From NCBI GenBank assembly GCA_014155875.1, contig JACEFZ010011366.1, positions 62,001 through 126,000 of the forward strand: a DNA stretch of 64,000 nt, read 5' to 3'. A program made the translations under genes and the position numbers. Shown in pieces: positions 60,673 to 64,000 of the stretch. Each line of letters opens with the position of its first letter. The first letter of the stretch is position 1. The notes beneath the pieces are model-generated. The model made no database searches, was not told the origin of the DNA, and saw only the letters and a program-made list of their open reading frames with translations. This DNA is from Cepaea nemoralis. Taxonomy: Eukaryota > Mollusca > Gastropoda > Stylommatophora > Helicidae.

Positions 60673-61635
60673 GCGCCGGTTTTCCTGCGTTCTTGTACCT
60701 GTAAAATTCCTGTGTCTATCTTCAACATTCCCACTCAACCTGCTACTGCCATTTCTACTTTGTATGTTTGATTGGACACGCCTATTTCCACAAACACGAT
60801 ACCCATGTCCTCGTTGACCACAAACCCAACAGACAATATTTGTGTTATTTGTGTTGCCTACTGTCTCCCTTGTAGGATATCTCATATTTCTTCTTTCATC
60901 ATAATCATTTCTATTTCTACCTTGCAACGTCTGTATACCTCCTCTCCTATTCCATCCGAATCTTGTTTGTCCTATTTCCATAGGCTCCTCAACTCTGTCT
61001 TCTCGACTAGTTCCTACTTCTCGTCCTGTTCTCAATCTAAACCTACGTCTCAAATTTTCTTCTTGTACCGCGATATCTACCGCTTGTGATAACCTCTCAG
61101 GGTTTTCCCTCATCAACTTAAATTTCAAACCATCGGATTTTATGCCATCTACAAAAATTCCGACTAACATCCTCTCCACCTCTTCTCCTCGTACATTCTG
61201 TCCTAAGAATGCCTCTTCAGCCAGGTTAATCAACCTATCGCTGAACAATTGTACCGTCTCTCCGTTATTTTGTTTAGCCTGTCTCAACACCGAAAATGCA
61301 TGTTGTGGATCCGTTATTTCCGCATACTTCCTTGCTAGGTCTTCCTTGAATTGTTCCCATGTCTCATCTACTCTAGCCTCTAACTTTCTTCTTATATGAT
61401 CCGAAACCGGTTCTGTTGCCGTCTGATACGCAAGTCTCATTCTCTCTTCATCTGTTGCTGAGACCAAATACGCATATTTTTCTATGGAAGTGACCCATTT
61501 CTTAAACTCTCTGGCCTGTCCACTAAACTTGACAATTTCTGTTGCCATTCCCTGTTGTTTTATTATCGTATTAAGTCTACCCACCGCTGTTCCTACCCCC
61601 GTCAAAACTTGTGCTAAGGTGTCTTGTTCCGCCAT
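60661..61635 (-). CDS. gag: Gypsy Gag polyprotein
   Basis: This 324-codon frame starts MAEQDTLAQVL. Residues about 35-200 are a helical Ty3/gypsy capsid region (FSGQAREFKKWVTSIEKYA, then HIRRKLEARVDETWEQFKED). An Arg-rich linker follows, then one CCHC knuckle, CWVCGQRGHGYRVC, near residues 269-282. It ends RRPTY and stop. The start is the first ATG after the leader, and no upstream in-frame ATG is needed. It is intact and should assemble the element's particles and bind its RNA. Confidence 0.9.
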   Translation of the reverse strand: MAEQDTLAQVLTGVGTAVGRLNTIIKQQGMATEIVKFSGQAREFKKWVTSIEKYAYLVSATDEERMRLAYQTATEPVSDHIRRKLEARVDETWEQFKEDLARKYAEITDPQHAFSVLRQAKQNNGETVQLFSDRLINLAEEAFLGQNVRGEEVERMLVGIFVDGIKSDGLKFKLMRENPERLSQAVDIAVQEENLRRRFRLRTGREVGTSREDRVEEPMEIGQTRFGWNRRGGIQTLQGRNRNDYDERRNMRYPTRETVGNTNNTNIVCWVCGQRGHGYRVCGNRRVQSNIQSRNGSSRLSGNVEDRHRNFTGTRTQENRRPTY

Positions 61636-62710
61636 GCTGAAAATTTATTATACAGAGCAAGCAAACAATTTCACTTTTGTAATTTACTAACTTAAGAAAC
61701 ACAAATTACTTATATCGTAAGAACAGTTCAATCAGTTACAATGTTTATAAATTACCCTACTTCTGTTTCTCGATCCAAGCAAGACGTATTCTCCTAGGCT
61801 CGCCGTCAGGTCAAACTCAACGCTGTATTAGTTGAAATCAATCGCGCACCTCAGGTAGTTCGTTCCTTCTTCCAAGGTAGTTTCTCTTCTTGGGATGCCT
61901 CAGTACAGTACTTCAACCCGTGGTTGGGTCCCTTCTGAGATGGAGTACATCAATTCGACGTCTTGAGATAGTCTGACACGCAACAGAGCCCAAAAAGATT
62001 AGCGAGCGGCTCTCATTTACAGTAGAGCCCCGAGATAGTCTGACTCGTCAACAAAACATTGGGCAATCCATGAAGTAACGAGTTATTTATTTGCTGTCTC
62101 GACTGTCTTTTACCAACGTTCTTTTTTCTAGTTGTTAGCGCTCATAACGAAACCCATTTACATTGAGGCTGAACTTGATTGTCTTATTGAAAAGTTCTTG
62201 CTCACCTGAAACAACGATCAGACTGGATTGCTGGATTTCCCTTCAACCAAATTCTTGCTCGCTCAACACATGATCAAACTGGGCCGACTTTCAGCACACT
62301 CCTGACACGTTCGCCAGAGTAATGGACCAGAGGAGTCGTTAGGATGGTGTTTGATGACAATTGCAGGCTGCAGGCGCTATAACCCGTTATGGCAAGCTGG
62401 GTTTCACTCTTCCCCTGACGCCAATTAACTTTTTACATCAAGTCTTGAAAAAGACTTACAGACAACCACCCCTGGGCGGGCTTTTGGTTTCTGTACTCAC
62501 AGATAAGTTATTGGCCATCTTTCCAACTGCGCTTTGTTACGTTCAATGCTTGTTCAAAAGCGTGCCGCAATTCTGTTTCTGGCGATCGACACAATCGAAC
62601 CAAGGATCTTGATAGTTTTTGAGCTGCTTCGATGTATTATCCAGTAGACATCGTTTTTATACTTCGCGACCTTATTCAGCAGACATCATTTTGAGGCTCC
62701 GCGTTGTACC

Positions 62711-62748
62711 AGGCTCGAATCCTCGGTCATAGGCTCCAAAATTTGTCC
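62711..62748 (-). promoter_or_regulatory. Candidate tRNA primer-binding region
   Basis: Downstream of the 5' LTR the minus strand reads GGACAAATTT, then TGGAGCCTATGACC and GAGGATTCGAGCC. TGG plus a T-arm-like GGATTCGAGCC 14 nt later is what the complement of a tRNA 3' end (T arm, acceptor, CCA) looks like. The spacing is about two bases off a normal tRNA and TGG is about ten bases from the LTR, so this is a candidate only. Confidence 0.35.
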
Positions 62749-62962
62749 TGTAACAGTGTGAAGGACTAACAACCACCTGGTTTCATATAAAGACTGTTTA
62801 TTTTCTTGATGATGACAATATGGCTTCCTTCCAGTTCTAAGCCGGGATGTTTACTGCCCCCTGACAACCAACCACGTCACGACTTGAGCATCTCCCCCCA
62901 TTCTCCTCCGATGCTCAATCGTGCCGTAGCCTTTTCCCATCCCCTACTCTACTTCTGTTACA
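62749..62962 (-). repeat. 5' LTR of the Gypsy element (214 bp)
   Basis: Same sequence as 53962-54175. It precedes the primer-binding region, gag and pol in minus-strand order. Confidence 0.92.
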
Positions 62963-63074
62963 TATTGTGATGCTACACCAAAAAAATTCATCTGCCTATT
63001 TTAGACAGAACATATGTATATGCTCAAACCGCATCTCGTAAAACAAAACAATGCCCTTTCTCACCCTCGGAATT

Positions 63075-63455
63075 CTAACAGCCATAGAGTGCATCCAACC
63101 CAAATATTTCATTGTCTCCTACTGCTAGTGTGTGTCTCTCTTCAACTATCTCATCCTCAATATCCATAACTGTTAGACTGTCACTAAAGTACTCAGGTCT
63201 TAAGGTCCTATATTCTCTGATTTTTCGTATGTCATCTTCCGTAGTCGAGTAAGTTTCTGCTATCTGTCTATTACTATTCTTCTTCTGAAGTGCTTTCTTT
63301 CTGTTCCCTTTATTTGTTACTCCTGTCTTTACTGCGTCGGTCTGCTCACTGTTTTCTGTATAAGTTATATATCGCTTATATTTCCCCATCTCGTATTCAG
63401 AAGAGTCACTGATGATAGTTCTCTCATCAGGCTTATTATAGTTGACTGCAGACAT
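63075..63455 (-). CDS. Unknown ORF, 126 codons
   Basis: The frame starts MSAVNYNKPDERTII and is rich in Lys, Asp and Glu, with a basic middle (NRKKALQKKNSNRQ) and an acidic C-terminal half. I recognise no domain. It lies immediately upstream (minus sense) of the young Gypsy element and downstream of the other unknown frames at 63515-64000. The three may be parts of one decayed element gene interrupted at 62963. It could also be an exon-like chance ORF. Confidence 0.3.
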   Translation of the reverse strand: MSAVNYNKPDERTIISDSSEYEMGKYKRYITYTENSEQTDAVKTGVTNKGNRKKALQKKNSNRQIAETYSTTEDDIRKIREYRTLRPEYFSDSLTVMDIEDEIVEERHTLAVGDNEIFGLDALYGC

Positions 63456-63514
63456 GGCGATAATATCCCTATGGTTGTCACTAAAACAGTCTAACCTTCT
63501 TCTTATCTACACCT

Positions 63515-64000
63515 CTATCCCTCACAGCTCCGGTTCGGGACAACTTCAATGTCTTTACCTGAGGAAACTGACATATCAGTCGTACCCCTATTGACTATCA
63601 GACTATTTATATTCCTCTCCCTAGTACTTTTCCTCAGCTGTCTTTTGACGTCCTTGGTTGTTTCGTCTGTACTGTCCTTCCTTAATTTAACGATGTCTCT
63701 CTTTTCTACTTTCACCCGCGGTGATTCTGTAACTTCTTCTACCGTACTTGATAGTCTGTATCTCCTTTTCTATTTTCTTAATTGGCTGTACCTGAGTTGT
63801 TCTATCCACAGTATCAATTTGTGTCTGCGTACTATCATTGATCACTTTACTTGCCTGCGTCTGTGTCCCTCGGTCCATTTTCTTTACTAATACCGTCATC
63901 TTCTTTTTCTGTCTCTCAGTCACATTCGCAACCACCTTAGGAGCAATTGAATTTCTATTTATGTGTTCTATCCTGTCCTTTGACCCTGACTTAAGATACT
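63515..64000 (-). pseudogene. Unknown ORF with TQTQ-type repeats, one frameshift, runs off the right edge
   Basis: On the minus strand an open frame enters from the window edge and reads RQKKKMTVLVKKMDRGTQTQ, then STQTQIDTVDRTTQVQ, to 63687. The text continues in another frame as TVEEVTESPRVKVEKRDIVK to 63515. It is rich in Lys, Arg, Glu and Thr and likely disordered. The spaced TQTQ/TTQVQ/KEIQT motifs are about 14 residues apart. I do not recognise the family. A Gag-like or accessory ORF of the older element suggested at 50761-53961 is possible. Confidence 0.3.

Larger units (their letters stand above)
53962..62962 (-). mobile_element. Complete, apparently intact Ty3/gypsy LTR retrotransposon
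   Basis: The 9,001-bp element has two 214-bp LTRs that are identical as far as I can read, starting TGTAACAG and ending CTGTTACA. TATT flanks it on both sides (53958-53961, 62963-62966), a 4-bp target duplication. Gag and a full PR-RT-RH-IN pol are open on the minus strand without stops. Identical LTRs and intact frames mean a recent insertion. A 2.1-kb AT-rich region lies between pol and the 3' LTR, with no env-like frame. Confidence 0.93.

Overview
This is a repeat-rich animal nuclear genome window. Introns with GT/AG borders, fibronectin type III (FN3) exons, LTR and non-LTR retrotransposons, a hAT transposon and very long minisatellites all say eukaryote. The repeat repertoire fits an invertebrate, plausibly a lophotrochozoan such as a mollusc, but the species assignment is inference. 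Nothing in the window looks bacterial, and I see no CRISPR array, rRNA gene or canonical tRNA gene.

The host content is one gene on the minus strand. Seven exons can be read at 49896-49794, 44913-44812, 33139-32988, 29452-29390, 25947-25731, 16707-16532 and 13331-13118. Their intron phases match throughout (1,2,2,1,1,2,1,2) and they join into one open frame that reads as consecutive FN3-type modules. The gene continues beyond the window at both ends. Its introns run from about 3 to 12 kb and are filled with tandem arrays and transposons.

The most striking signal is in the introns. Several arrays start at, or run into, an exon's 5' splice site, and their units carry a copy of that site (GTAAGT or GTGAGT on the minus strand). 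In the clearest cases they also carry the last 10-20 bases of the exon. The 39-bp array at 29.6-33.0 kb alone repeats the donor about 67 times.

Layout: 1-6046, a decayed Ty3/gypsy element with the unusual order Gag-PR-IN-RT-RH (Gmr1-like) and its 3' LTR. 6.1-7.8 kb, small duplications, a GAA microsatellite and a tRNA-like repeat. 7.8-13.1 kb, an exon-junction minisatellite split by a minus-strand LINE that itself holds another LINE fragment. 13.1-16.7 kb, two exons separated by a 73-bp array split by a probable solo LTR. 16.7-20.5 kb, microsatellites and dispersed repeat fragments. 20.6-23.5 kb, an I-group LINE. 23.5-33.1 kb, arrays and three exons. 33.1-42.1 kb, more arrays and a possible Penelope-like relic. 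42.1-44.4 kb, a second copy of the same I-group LINE inside a 63-bp donor-bearing array. 44.8 kb, an exon. 45.6-48.1 kb, a hAT element with two LINE fragments nested in it. 48.2-48.9 kb, a LINE RNase H fragment. 49.8 kb, an exon. 50.1-50.8 kb, a 39-bp array. 53,962-62,962, a complete Ty3/gypsy element on the minus strand with identical LTRs and intact gag and pol, inserted into an AT-rich, possibly element-derived region that ends in unknown ORFs at the right edge.
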